Positions 1 through 8,373 of a stretch of DNA of 64,000 nucleotides are shown here, piece by piece (the stretch's first letter is position 1; every line of letters starts with the position of its first letter). The notes beneath the pieces were generated by a model. That model saw nothing but the letters and a program-made list of their open reading frames with translations, was not told where the DNA came from and ran no database searches. The position numbers were made by a program, and so were the translations under genes. Origin of the DNA: Aliiroseovarius sp. Z3 (GTDB lineage: Bacteria; Pseudomonadota; Alphaproteobacteria; Rhodobacterales; Rhodobacteraceae); assembly GCF_029105185.1 (NCBI RefSeq), contig NZ_JAFMZK010000002.1, positions 248,001-312,000 of the forward strand, read 5' to 3'.

Positions 1-11
1 CGGAGCCTCCC

Positions 12-518
12 ATGACCTGCCCCCTCTGCGCCTCAGACGCGCCTCTTTCCGCCTTCCCCGTCCCCGGCGGGCCCGCTGATGCCTCGGTTGACATCTGCGC
101 CACCTGTGCCGCCCAGATCGACGGGACGCCCGACGAAAACCATTGGCGGGGGCTGGCGTCCTCGATGTGGTCCGAGGATGTGGCGGTTCAGGTGTTGTCG
201 GCGCGGATGTTGAAGCGGTTGGGCACGCCGTGGGCGCAGGATTTGCTGGACCAGTTGTATCTGGACGAGGACACGCAGGTGTGGGTCGACAATGTCGCCG
301 CGGCCTCGCAACACAAGGATGCCAATGGGGCAACGCTGGAGCAGGGTGACACTGTGGTGTTGATCAAGGATCTGCCCGTGAAGGGTGCGGGGTTTACGGC
401 GAAGCGTGGCACGGCGGTGCGCGGGATCAGCCTTGTGCCTGACAACCCCGAGCATATCGAGGGCCGCGTCGAAGGGCAGCGCATTGTCATTCTGACGCAG
501 TTCGTGAAGAAGAAGTAG
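12..518 (+). CDS. PhnA-domain zinc-ribbon protein
   Basis: A 168-residue protein of the PhnA/YjdM family. The N-terminus carries two CxxC pairs (C3/C6 and C29/C32), as expected for a zinc ribbon. The C-terminal third (about residues 103-168) is the PhnA domain, with the characteristic GDTVVLIKDLPVKG and HIEGRVEGQ-type segments. The family was named after the E. coli phosphonate operon but is not needed for C-P bond cleavage, and its biochemical role is unsettled, so no pathway is assigned. A GGAG lies 7 nt before the ATG. The gene stands apart from the two small membrane-protein genes downstream. Confidence 0.85.
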   Translation: MTCPLCASDAPLSAFPVPGGPADASVDICATCAAQIDGTPDENHWRGLASSMWSEDVAVQVLSARMLKRLGTPWAQDLLDQLYLDEDTQVWVDNVAAASQHKDANGATLEQGDTVVLIKDLPVKGAGFTAKRGTAVRGISLVPDNPEHIEGRVEGQRIVILTQFVKKK

Positions 519-563
519 GCAGCGCGGGGCCAGTCGGCTATGCCGCCGGTCAAGGAGGCACTT

Positions 564-758
564 ATGCGTTCACCGCTGTTCAAGATAGTTATGACATTTT
601 ACGGGATCATTGGGTCAACGCTGGCCTCGGTCCTTGTGGTGATTGCGTTGGTCAATGGCGTGTCCGGGCTGTGGCCCCTGCTGGGCGCGGCGGCGGTCGG
701 TTTCGTGATCGGCCTGCCGGTGAGCTATTATGTCGCGCGCGCGATGATGGGCGACTGA
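564..758 (+). CDS. Small two-helix membrane protein (paralogue 1)
   Basis: A 64-residue, strongly hydrophobic protein with two predicted membrane helices (about residues 6-30 and 36-58) joined by a short glycine/serine turn. The start at 564 is chosen over the upstream ATG at 541 because a perfect AAGGAGG lies at 552-558. It is clearly paralogous to the next gene: both share a Y..hG(S/A)TLA....hAL..G pattern followed by P....AAV.GF....LPVS..VA. Such roughly 60-residue proteins occur in Rhodobacteraceae and are sometimes labelled 'CTP synthetase' by annotation transfer, which this sequence does not support. Function unknown. Confidence 0.75.
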   Translation: MRSPLFKIVMTFYGIIGSTLASVLVVIALVNGVSGLWPLLGAAAVGFVIGLPVSYYVARAMMGD

Positions 759-828
759 TCCAGATCAATGTAAAGGCATTCAAAGGCGCGCATATATCCC
801 CATGCAGATATTATCTATGGAGATTAAC

Positions 829-1008
829 ATGTTACGCCTCGCCGCCGTGATCTATATCCTGCTTGGCGCCACATTGGCCGGAATTTTCATCATTGCCGCG
901 CTGACCGTCGGCATGGATACCGCCCAGCCGATCATTTATGCCGCCGTCGCCGGCTTCCTCGTCGCGCTGCCCGTGTCGTGGCTGGTCGCAAAGCAGATCC
1001 GGGGCTGA
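829..1008 (+). CDS. Small two-helix membrane protein (paralogue 2)
   Basis: A 59-residue membrane protein with two hydrophobic helices and a short basic C-terminus (KQIRG). Start 829 is preferred over the in-frame ATG at 802 because GGAG at 819-822 sits 6 nt before it. It is a diverged tandem copy of the gene at 564-758, keeping the TLA, AAV.GF and LPVS motifs. A 70-nt gap with no visible terminator separates the pair, so co-transcription is possible. No catalytic motif is present; a membrane-embedded accessory role is a guess only. Confidence 0.72.
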   Translation: MLRLAAVIYILLGATLAGIFIIAALTVGMDTAQPIIYAAVAGFLVALPVSWLVAKQIRG

Positions 1009-1063
1009 TCTGCCGATTTACGGTTGAAAGGGAGTGCGCGCCGGGGGTAAGGCTTCACCGTGC

Positions 1064-1140
1064 GGTCCCTTAGCTCAACTGGATAGAGCAGCTGACTTCT
1101 AATCAGCAGGTTGAGGGTTCGAGTCCTTCAGGGATCGCCA
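1064..1140 (+). tRNA. tRNA-Arg (anticodon TCT)
   Basis: A full cloverleaf can be drawn. The 7-bp acceptor GGTCCCT pairs with AGGGATC (one G-T pair). The anticodon stem GCTGA/TCAGC encloses the 7-nt loop CTTCTAA, giving anticodon TCT for AGA/AGG codons. The T arm contains GGTTCGAGTCC, and the terminal CCA is encoded. It is convergent with the minus-strand operon ending at 1157. No integrase or duplicated tRNA 3' end is visible nearby, so it is not acting as an island attachment site here. Confidence 0.97.
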
Positions 1141-1156
1141 TTTTACCAAGCAGTCA

Positions 1157-2395
1157 TCAGTCCTTTCGCACGGGTGCGCCGCCTTCAAAACAGTTTTCTT
1201 CGGTGTAGCTGCATGGTGCCTCTTGGGGTTCCAGGTGCAACCCGTCGCCAGTATAGGGATGCGCGCGCATCAGGTCTTCGTCAGGGGTGATGCCCAGCCC
1301 CGGCGTGTCCGGCGGAATGACGAAACCTTGTTCCCAGCGCAGCGTATTGCCGATCAGGGCGAGGTGAAAATCGCCGCCCTGTTCGATGGTCTCAATCATC
1401 GACAGGTTCGGGATCGAGGTGCCAAGCTGGATGTTTGCCGCCCACTCGATGGGACCGGCGTAAAGGTGCGGGGCGATGAGGGCGTTGTGCACTTCGGCGA
1501 TGGCCGCGATTTTCTTTGCCTCCCATATCCCGCCAACACGACCAAGGGCCGGTTGCAGGATGGACGCCGCACCCTGGCGCAGAACCTCGGCGAATTCTGC
1601 CTTGGTGGTCAGGCGCTCTCCGGTGGCGACGGGAACCGGACTGGCGTGGGCCACCTTTGCCATTTCAGCGATGTTGTCCGGTGGTACCGGTTCCTCGAAC
1701 CACAGGGGGGAATAGGGGGCGATGGCCTGTGCCATCCGGATCGCTCCGCCCGTGGTGAATTGCCCATGGGTGCCAAACAGCAGGTCTGCCCTGTCGCCCA
1801 CGGCCTCTCGAATAGCCGCGCAGAATTCGACCGAACGTGTGATGTCGCGGATCGACGGCATGTGGCCTGAATGGATGGTATAGGGTCCGGCAGGGTCGAA
1901 TTTCAGGGCGGTGAACCCCTGATCCACACGCGTTACCGCAGCCTCGGCCGCCATGGCGGAAGACGTCCAGAACTGCGGCAGTGGGTGCTGCGGGTCGGGA
2001 TAGAGGTAGGTGTACGAGCGGAGGCGTTCGTTCATCTTGCCCCCCAGAAGTGCCCAGACAGGCCGCCCCCGCGCCTTTCCAAGAATATCCCAACAGGCGA
2101 TTTCCAAACCTGAAAACGCGCCCATGACAGTCAGGTCAGGGCGCTGAGTGAACCCGGCGGAGTAAGCGCGGCGGAACATCAGCTCGATATTCTCGGGGTT
2201 TTCGCCCTGCATGTGGCGGGCAAAGACATCTTCGATGACAGCCCGCATGGCGGTCGGTCCAACAGAGGCAGCATAAACCTCGCCCCAACCAACGACGCCG
2301 GTGTCGGTGGTCAGCTTGACGAAGATCCAATAGCGCCCACCCCATCCCGGCGCGGGTGGGGCGACCACGAAGATTTCAAGGTCCTCAAGGCGCAT
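1157..2395 (-). CDS. Mandelate racemase/muconate lactonizing-type enolase superfamily protein
   Basis: A 412-residue enolase-superfamily protein: an N-terminal capping domain (about 1-125) and a (beta/alpha)7-beta barrel. It looks most like sugar-acid (galactonate-type) dehydratases: WFEEP (E234/E235), ATGER (E260) and IAPH (H310) match the second and third metal ligands and the catalytic His. At the end of the third barrel strand, where family members normally carry an Asp metal ligand (D-x-H in galactonate dehydratase), this protein reads FGTHGQ (G208, T209, H210), so the first ligand seems absent. A GGAGG lies 5 nt before the ATG. It is 9 nt downstream of the alcohol dehydrogenase gene and last in the run. 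Substrate unknown. Confidence 0.85.
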   Translation of the reverse strand: MRLEDLEIFVVAPPAPGWGGRYWIFVKLTTDTGVVGWGEVYAASVGPTAMRAVIEDVFARHMQGENPENIELMFRRAYSAGFTQRPDLTVMGAFSGLEIACWDILGKARGRPVWALLGGKMNERLRSYTYLYPDPQHPLPQFWTSSAMAAEAAVTRVDQGFTALKFDPAGPYTIHSGHMPSIRDITRSVEFCAAIREAVGDRADLLFGTHGQFTTGGAIRMAQAIAPYSPLWFEEPVPPDNIAEMAKVAHASPVPVATGERLTTKAEFAEVLRQGAASILQPALGRVGGIWEAKKIAAIAEVHNALIAPHLYAGPIEWAANIQLGTSIPNLSMIETIEQGGDFHLALIGNTLRWEQGFVIPPDTPGLGITPDEDLMRAHPYTGDGLHLEPQEAPCSYTEENCFEGGAPVRKD

Positions 2396-2404
2396 GGCTG
2401 CCTC

Positions 2405-3496
2405 CTAATCGCGGTCGAAAACGATGACGTTGCGACGGGCCGCGCCGGATTTGGTGTCGGCGATGGCTTCGTTGATCTGATCCAGACGCCAGCGGCCCGA
2501 AATCAATTCGTCCAGTTTCAGCCGTCCCTGTTGATACAGGTCGATCATCCATGGAATGTCGCGCTGGATTACGACATCGCCCATCTTGCTGCCCACCATG
2601 CCCTGACCAAGGGCTGCAAGGATCACCGGTTCGTAGTGAGACAGGCCACCGGAATGGGGCATGCCCACCATCACCACCTTGCCACCCGGAGCCAGATAGC
2701 GCGGGGCGACGTCATAGGCTGGAATTGCCCCCACGGTAACAAGGACGGAATCCGCCCCACGCCCGGCGGCCTTGAAGGCGGCTTTCCATGGCGCATCGGA
2801 CGTGGCCAATATGCCGTCGGTCGCTCCAAATTCGATCGCGGTGTCCAGCTTCTCTTCGCTCATGTCGACGGCGATGATGCGGGATGCCCCGGCAATGCGC
2901 GCGCCCTGAATGGCATTCAGCCCGACACCGCCCGCCCCGATCACGACGACGACCTGACCGGGCCGGATGTTGGCGGCGTTCACCGCTGCCCCCACACCGG
3001 TGATCACACCGCAGGCCAGAAGCGATGCGACATCCATCGCCATGCCATCAGGGATCCGAACCACCTGGCTTTGTTCCACCACGACACGCTCGGCAAAGCC
3101 GCCGGTGGCCATCGCCTGATGCAGCTTGCCGCCATCATGTGTCTTGATGGGACCGTGGTCGCCATCATAGGGCGTTTCGCAGGTGACGGGCGAGCCAGAG
3201 GCGCAGCTTGGACAGGATTGGCAAGCGCGGATCAGGGTGACGACAACCGGATCTCCAACCGCCAAACCGCGGACGCGATCGCCCGTTCCGGTAATGCGCC
3301 CTGCGGCTTCGTGGCCATAGACGGCGGGCAAAGAGCCACCCCAATCGCCCTGCATATAGGTAATGTCGCTGTGGCAGATCGCGACCGCGTCCAGCGTCAC
3401 CTCGACCTCGCTTCCCTCAGGGGAACGGATCGAGATGTCTTCGATCACCAGGGGTTCGCCGAACGCGTGACAAACGGCTGCTTTGATTGTCCCCAT
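2405..3496 (-). CDS. Zinc-dependent alcohol dehydrogenase (MDR superfamily)
   Basis: A 363-residue medium-chain dehydrogenase/reductase. Catalytic-zinc motifs CHSD and GHEAAG are present near residues 37 and 60. The structural-zinc lobe is CQSCPSCASGSPVTC, and the Rossmann nucleotide site is GAGGVGLNAIQG. The overall form resembles class III-type, NAD-linked alcohol dehydrogenases. The start at 3496 is used because GGAGG lies 5-6 nt before it; an in-frame ATG 57 nt upstream lacks such a site. It probably oxidises an alcohol or sugar-derived polyol in the pathway of the adjacent enolase-superfamily enzyme, but the substrate cannot be read from sequence. Confidence 0.9.
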   Translation of the reverse strand: MGTIKAAVCHAFGEPLVIEDISIRSPEGSEVEVTLDAVAICHSDITYMQGDWGGSLPAVYGHEAAGRITGTGDRVRGLAVGDPVVVTLIRACQSCPSCASGSPVTCETPYDGDHGPIKTHDGGKLHQAMATGGFAERVVVEQSQVVRIPDGMAMDVASLLACGVITGVGAAVNAANIRPGQVVVVIGAGGVGLNAIQGARIAGASRIIAVDMSEEKLDTAIEFGATDGILATSDAPWKAAFKAAGRGADSVLVTVGAIPAYDVAPRYLAPGGKVVMVGMPHSGGLSHYEPVILAALGQGMVGSKMGDVVIQRDIPWMIDLYQQGRLKLDELISGRWRLDQINEAIADTKSGAARRNVIVFDRD

Positions 3497-3595
3497 CTGG
3501 ACCTCCTGCACATGGTTTCCAGCATGGTGGCGCAGGTGCGGGGTGATTGCCAAGCGCGAATGCGTTGCGCAGGGAATATCTGTTGGCGTTAAAGC

Positions 3596-4393
3596 TTACA
3601 GGTGGCCTATTGTTGTCAGGAAATCGCCTAACACATTTGCAAACTCATCCGGTTTCTCGACCGGGGGCATATGGCCCGTGCCACGGATCAGTTCGAACCG
3701 CGCACCGGGGATCAGCCCTGCCGTCTCGCGCACCAGATCAGCGGGGGTCGAGCCGTCTTCGGACCCGGCAATCACCAGTGTGGGCAGGCGCAGCCGGGCG
3801 GTGCTTTCATAAAGATCGGTGTCGGCGATCGCTTCCATGCAGCCCAGATAGCCTGCAAGGGGTGTGGCGCGCAGCCGGGCGCGGGCGGCATCCACGATTT
3901 GTGGGCGATCGCGCTGGGTTGCACGGGAAAACCAGCGTTTTAGGGTGACATCCACCACCGAGTCGATCCCGTTTTCACGCACGGCCTTGATCCGGTCTGC
4001 CCATATGGCGGGCGTGCCGATCTTGGTCGCGGTGTTGGACATCGCCAGACCGCGCACCAAATCCAGCCGTTCCGCCGCCAGCCCTTGCGCGATGATCCCA
4101 CCGATTGACAGGCCGACAAAAACGCAATCCTTGACGCCCAGCCGATCCAGACAGCGCGCTGCGTCACGGACCAAGTCCCCCATAGGATACGGCCCGTCGG
4201 GGCAGGGGCTTTTGCCATGGCCGCGCATGTCCATCCGGATCAGGCGCAGGCTTTGTGGCAATCTGGCGACCGCCGCGTCCCACATCGTCAGATCTGATCC
4301 AAGCGCATGTGCAAAAACCACGGCGGGGCCGTCTCGTGTCCCGCTTTCGACGACATGAAGGTTCAGGCCATCACCATCAGGAATGATGATCAT
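3596..4393 (-). CDS. Alpha/beta hydrolase, 3-oxoadipate enol-lactonase-like
   Basis: A 265-residue alpha/beta hydrolase. The nucleophile elbow is GLSIGG, the oxyanion region FAHALGSD, the acid is in the IAGSEDGSTP segment, and the catalytic His is in GTGHMPPVEKP. These motifs and the length fit the PcaD (3-oxoadipate enol-lactonase) group. No other beta-ketoadipate pathway genes (pcaGH, pcaB, pcaC, pcaIJ) are nearby, so a lactone or ester hydrolase acting with the neighbouring dehydrogenase and dehydratase is an equally good reading. Its start overlaps the stop of the upstream gene by 4 nt (ATGA), implying translational coupling. Confidence 0.85.
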   Translation of the reverse strand: MIIIPDGDGLNLHVVESGTRDGPAVVFAHALGSDLTMWDAAVARLPQSLRLIRMDMRGHGKSPCPDGPYPMGDLVRDAARCLDRLGVKDCVFVGLSIGGIIAQGLAAERLDLVRGLAMSNTATKIGTPAIWADRIKAVRENGIDSVVDVTLKRWFSRATQRDRPQIVDAARARLRATPLAGYLGCMEAIADTDLYESTARLRLPTLVIAGSEDGSTPADLVRETAGLIPGARFELIRGTGHMPPVEKPDEFANVLGDFLTTIGHL

Positions 4394-5607
4394 CTCTTCG
4401 CCTTATCCTCGTCACCAAGCATGGTCAGATAGGCCATGATCTGCCCGTGATCCGACGCCAGCTTGTTATATGGCGCCTCGGGGTGAGAGCCATCGGTGAT
4501 GTGGTCGTTCAACACGCTGAAGTAGGTCATATCCGCAATGCGCTGGGGGTTGTCCGGGTGGAAATGACGGCTGAGGTAAATCTGGTCGATGCTTTCAAAC
4601 ACACCCGCAAAGGCCGAGGTATAGACCATGTCGCGCAGTGATTTCCGAACGAAAAGCTTTTCGGCAGAATGCAGGCGAACGGCCTCGACGTCTCGGGTGA
4701 TTTGAATGCTTTCTTCCCTGCTGTAACGATCCCGGTCGGATTTCGCATCGTGTCTCAACATCCAAGCATAATTCTTGAACGGTACCTCGCCCGAAATGAT
4801 TTCCGAGCTGACGGCGTGTTCGCCGTCATTGAAATCACCAAGCACCATGACCGGATTGTTCTGGCGTAACTCCTCGACGATAAAACTGCGCAGTACCCAG
4901 GCTTCGGCCATGCGGCGCATGGCGGCGCGCGCAGCCCCCAGGGCGCGCCCGACCGGGTCGTAGTTGGTCAGGTCTTCTTCGGGGGCGAACTCAGCGCCGG
5001 GCGGGCGGATGAATTCGCCCAGTTTCGATTTCAGGTGGCAATTGAACACTGTGACCACCTTGTCACCGATGGGAATGCGGGCGCGCAGGATGGGGCGAGA
5101 CAGGCGCGTAAGGGTGTAATGGCCTGCTTCGCCCTCAAGCCCGCGCAGGGCGGTGAAGGGGATGGTCAGTGGCTCGGGCAAATCCTGAATGACCTGCGGC
5201 GGTTCGGCAAACCCGAACCGTGACAGGATCGCGACGCCGGGCCTGCGCTGGCCTGGGCCCTGGTCGGCGGCATTGGGCGCAAAGGCCAGATGATCCATGT
5301 CCCAAGGTCGGATCGCCAGTTTGCGAAAGATCGCCTTGCGGTGATACCCCTTGCTTTTGTCGGGGATGGTCGCCGCGTTCAGCGCAGCAGTGCGTTTGTT
5401 CGCCTCGCCGATCACATCGCGCAGGGCATCTTCTTCGAAGATTTCCTGAAACCCGATGATGTCGGCATCCAGCGCCATCAACTGATCGGCCATCCAGTCA
5501 CGTTTCCACGCGTATTCTTCGGGCGTGTAGCTTTGGAACTCGTAATATTCCTGATCCGGCCCGATCAGGTTCTTTACGTTGAACGAAGCGATGGTGAAAT
5601 CTGTCAT
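4390..5607 (-). CDS. Endonuclease/exonuclease/phosphatase-fold protein
   Basis: A 405-residue protein with the DNase I-like EEP fold. Visible motifs are the N-terminal ASFNVKNL strand, the metal-binding Glu in IIGFQEIF, the central LGDFNDG with its Asp/Asn pair, and a C-terminal LASDHGQI bearing the catalytic Asp-His. No signal peptide is evident, so it is probably cytoplasmic. EEP enzymes cleave DNA, RNA, phosphoinositides or other phosphodiesters, and the substrate is not deducible. GGAGG precedes the ATG. Its coupling to an alpha/beta hydrolase and its place inside a metabolic run are unusual. Confidence 0.85.
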   Translation of the reverse strand: MTDFTIASFNVKNLIGPDQEYYEFQSYTPEEYAWKRDWMADQLMALDADIIGFQEIFEEDALRDVIGEANKRTAALNAATIPDKSKGYHRKAIFRKLAIRPWDMDHLAFAPNAADQGPGQRRPGVAILSRFGFAEPPQVIQDLPEPLTIPFTALRGLEGEAGHYTLTRLSRPILRARIPIGDKVVTVFNCHLKSKLGEFIRPPGAEFAPEEDLTNYDPVGRALGAARAAMRRMAEAWVLRSFIVEELRQNNPVMVLGDFNDGEHAVSSEIISGEVPFKNYAWMLRHDAKSDRDRYSREESIQITRDVEAVRLHSAEKLFVRKSLRDMVYTSAFAGVFESIDQIYLSRHFHPDNPQRIADMTYFSVLNDHITDGSHPEAPYNKLASDHGQIMAYLTMLGDEDKAKR

Positions 5608-5619
5608 ATGGTCCTCCGA

Positions 5620-6591
5620 TCAGGCGAAACGGGTCAAGGCATCCGCAAAGACCGGCCCGTCAACATTGCCACCCGATACCACCGCGATAACAGTGTCGCT
5701 GTCGATCTGATCGGCGTGGAACAAGGCTGCGGCAAGCGCCACCGCCGCACCGGGTTCGACAACGATCTTCAGGCGGTTGAAGGCCGCAACCATCGCGCGC
5801 TGGCAATCGTCTTCGCGCACCACCAATCCGGGGCCGCACAGGCGCTTCAGGATCGGAAACGTCAATTCGCCCGGCGATGGGGTGATGATGGCATCGCAGA
5901 TCGACCCCGACAAGCGTGCGTTGCGTTCAATCTGGCCGGATGCCAGCGACCGGGCGACATCGTCAAACCCCTCAGGCTCGACCGGGTGAACCCGAAAATC
6001 GGGGGCGTCCGCGTCCAATGCCAAGGCAATGCCAGCCGTCAGTCCACCCCCGCCGCAGGGCACCAGCACCGCCGCCGCGTCGACGCCAGCCGCCTTTGCC
6101 TGTCGCGCAATCTCAAGCCCGACTGTGCCTTGTCCGGCAATCACATCGTAATTGTCGAACGGCTTGATCAGGGTCAGCCCACGGTCCGAGGCAATTTGCG
6201 CGCCGATCTGGTCCCGATCCTCGCTGGCGCGGTCATACAGAACGACCTCGCCCCCCAGCGCACGGGTGTTGTCGATTTTCTGGCGTGGGGCATCTGACGG
6301 CATGACGATGACCGACGGCGCGCCGACTGTTGCGGCAGCCATCGCGATCCCTTGGGCGTGGTTGCCGGACGAGAAAGCGATAACACCCTGCCTGCGCTGC
6401 GCTTCCGACAGTTTCGAGATCGCATTCCATGCGCCACGAAACTTGAAGCTGCCCGTGTGTTGCAGGCACTCGGGTTTCACAAAAATCCGCTTGCCGGCGA
6501 TGTCGTCCAGAAACGGTGAGTTGAGCAATGGTGTGCGACGCACATAGCCTTCAAGACATGTGTCAGCGGCGCGGATGTCGTCGATATTCAC
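5620..6591 (-). CDS. PLP-dependent threonine/serine dehydratase
   Basis: A 323-residue fold-type II PLP enzyme. The Schiff-base lysine is in SFKFRGA, the phosphate-binding loop is PCGGGGL, and SSGNHAQG is the substrate loop typical of serine/threonine dehydratases and serine racemases. There is no C-terminal ACT-like regulatory domain, so it is the short catabolic type rather than biosynthetic IlvA. I choose the GTG at 6591: it forms a 4-nt GTGA overlap with the stop of the upstream hydrolase and has GGAGG about 7 nt upstream. An ATG at 6609 is an alternative. Likely reaction: deamination of L-serine/L-threonine, or of a 3-hydroxy-amino acid, to the 2-oxo acid. Confidence 0.88.
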   Translation of the reverse strand: MNIDDIRAADTCLEGYVRRTPLLNSPFLDDIAGKRIFVKPECLQHTGSFKFRGAWNAISKLSEAQRRQGVIAFSSGNHAQGIAMAAATVGAPSVIVMPSDAPRQKIDNTRALGGEVVLYDRASEDRDQIGAQIASDRGLTLIKPFDNYDVIAGQGTVGLEIARQAKAAGVDAAAVLVPCGGGGLTAGIALALDADAPDFRVHPVEPEGFDDVARSLASGQIERNARLSGSICDAIITPSPGELTFPILKRLCGPGLVVREDDCQRAMVAAFNRLKIVVEPGAAVALAAALFHADQIDSDTVIAVVSGGNVDGPVFADALTRFA

Positions 6592-7415
6592 CGCACATCC
6601 TCCAACCACGCATGGATCGTTTCCAGGGCTTCGGGTTCATCCAGAAACGGGACGTGACCGCGATCGGCGACGCGCGCATAGCGCATGTCGGGGTTACGTC
6701 GCCGCATTTCTGCGACCGTGTCATCGGTCAGGATGTCCGAGTTTTCCCCATGAATCAACGCCACGGGCAGGTCGTGCAGCGCGTCGAAATAGGGCCAAAG
6801 ATCGGGTGCAGGTTGTGCACCTGCTTCCAGAACAGCCTCGCGCAGGTCCGGGTCGTATCGGTTTTTCAATCCGGTTTCGGTTTGTGAATACAGGTGACGC
6901 ACTTCGGCGTCCCAACGTTCGGACGGGACACCGCGAAAGCCTGACGCCTCCATGATCTGGCCGCGGGCATTGGCGGCGTCCTTGTAGAAACGGGCAGATG
7001 GCTGGCGACCCAGGAAGCCCTTGATGTAATCCAACCCGCGCGGGTCGATCACCGGACCGATATCGTTCAGACATGCCCCCAGCAGGCGGTCCTTCGCGGC
7101 CATGGCAATCCCCATCGCGATCAGACCACCGCGCGATGTGCCCAAGATCGCAGCTCGGTCAATGCCCAGATGATCCAGCAACATCAGCGCATCGTCTGCC
7201 TCCTGCGGGACCGTATAGGTCTGATACGGTCCCCAATCCGACGCGCCGCGCCCGCGATAGTCCATGCGGATCAGGCGCACATGCGACAGGTGTGGGGCTA
7301 CGAAGTTGAAATCGTCCGAGTTGCGGGTCAGCCCGGACAAGGCCAGAACCGGCAGACCCTCACCTTCATCCCGATAGGCCAGCGTCAGCCCATCCCGTGC
7401 GGTAAAGTTTTCCAT
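6588..7415 (-). CDS. Alpha/beta hydrolase
   Basis: A 275-residue alpha/beta hydrolase, first gene of the minus-strand run that ends at 1157. The nucleophile elbow is GTSRGG, the DYRGRGASDW segment resembles the family loop, the acid lies in HGENSDIL, and the catalytic His is in ADRGHVPFLDEP. It belongs to the broad esterase/epoxide hydrolase-like group and no substrate can be assigned. It overlaps the downstream dehydratase by 4 nt. The 142-nt gap to fabI holds no obvious terminator or gene, so readthrough from the fab operon is not excluded. Confidence 0.85.
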   Translation of the reverse strand: MENFTARDGLTLAYRDEGEGLPVLALSGLTRNSDDFNFVAPHLSHVRLIRMDYRGRGASDWGPYQTYTVPQEADDALMLLDHLGIDRAAILGTSRGGLIAMGIAMAAKDRLLGACLNDIGPVIDPRGLDYIKGFLGRQPSARFYKDAANARGQIMEASGFRGVPSERWDAEVRHLYSQTETGLKNRYDPDLREAVLEAGAQPAPDLWPYFDALHDLPVALIHGENSDILTDDTVAEMRRRNPDMRYARVADRGHVPFLDEPEALETIHAWLEDVR

Positions 7416-7557
7416 ACTCGTTCCCCGTCACAACCTGTTTGCGCCAGTAAGCACCGCTTGGGGAAGGGGTGCAAGCAGAAGGCACGACCGCACCCAATCC
7501 AGAACACGCGCCAGAATGACGGGTGTTCTACAAGACGTATAGCTGACGGTTTTCCGG

Positions 7558-8346
7558 TCAGAGGTTTTCGGGCTGGGGCATCCCAAGCACATGAAAGCCG
7601 CAATCAACCGTGATGATCTCTCCGGTTGTGCAGGCCCCGTAGTCGGACGCTAGATAAACCGCAGTGCCCCCGATGCTTTCCAACGTCGCGTTCTGCCGCA
7701 TGGGCGAATTGGCTTCGGTGTGCCGGAACGTCTTGCGCGCCCCGCCAATGGCCGCACCGGCCAGCGTTTTCATAGGGCCGGGTGAGATGGCGTTGACACG
7801 AATGCCGTCGGGACCGAGGTCGTTGGACAAATAGCGGACCGACGCCTCCAGCGCCGCCTTGGCTACGCCCATGACGTTATAGAATGGGGTTACGCGGTTC
7901 GACCCGCCATAGGTCAGGGTCAGGATCGTGCCGCCTTCGGTCATCTTTGGTGCGGCGCGGCGCGCCACCTCGATCAGCGAATAACAGCTGATATCCATCG
8001 AGTTCTTGAAGTTTGCACGGCTGGTGTCGACAAACCGGCCCGTCAGTTCGTTCTTGTCGGAATAGGCAATGGCGTGCACCAGAAAGTCGATGCTGTCCCA
8101 CTTGGACCAAAGTGCATCAAACCCCTTGTCCAGCGCCTCGTCATTGGTCACGTCCATATCGACCAGAAGATCGGATCCGACCGACGCAGCCAGTGGCTGA
8201 ACCCGTTGCCCGAAGGCATCACCCTGATACGAAAACGCAAGCTCCGCGCCTTCATTTGCCATCGCCTGCGCAATGCCCCACGCGATTGAACGGTTATTGG
8301 CAACCCCCATGATGAGGCCGCGTTTCCCTTGCATTAGCCCTGCCAT
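7558..8346 (-). CDS. fabI: Enoyl-[acyl-carrier-protein] reductase (NADH)
   Basis: FabI, 262 residues, the usual length. It catalyses the last reduction of each fatty-acid elongation cycle, trans-2-enoyl-ACP to acyl-ACP, and is the enzyme targeted by triclosan. Visible features are the SDR-like cofactor site GVANNRSIAWG (residues 14-24) and the FabI-specific Y-x6-K pair Y156/K163, with the same numbering as E. coli FabI. It follows fabB by 27 nt in the fabA-thermonuclease-fabB-fabI run. GAGGGA about 7 nt upstream supports the ATG at 8346. Confidence 0.96.
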   Translation of the reverse strand: MAGLMQGKRGLIMGVANNRSIAWGIAQAMANEGAELAFSYQGDAFGQRVQPLAASVGSDLLVDMDVTNDEALDKGFDALWSKWDSIDFLVHAIAYSDKNELTGRFVDTSRANFKNSMDISCYSLIEVARRAAPKMTEGGTILTLTYGGSNRVTPFYNVMGVAKAALEASVRYLSNDLGPDGIRVNAISPGPMKTLAGAAIGGARKTFRHTEANSPMRQNATLESIGGTAVYLASDYGACTTGEIITVDCGFHVLGMPQPENL

Positions 8347-8373
8347 GTCAGTCCCTCGTTTCTATTTCAATCA

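Noticed and set aside
1064-1140. tRNA-Arg as an attachment site for an integrated element
   Set aside because: No integrase, no duplicated tRNA 3' end and no change in base composition nearby.
3596-4393. Complete beta-ketoadipate pathway locus
   Set aside because: Only an enol-lactonase-like hydrolase is present; no pcaGH, pcaB, pcaC, pcaIJ or pcaF nearby.
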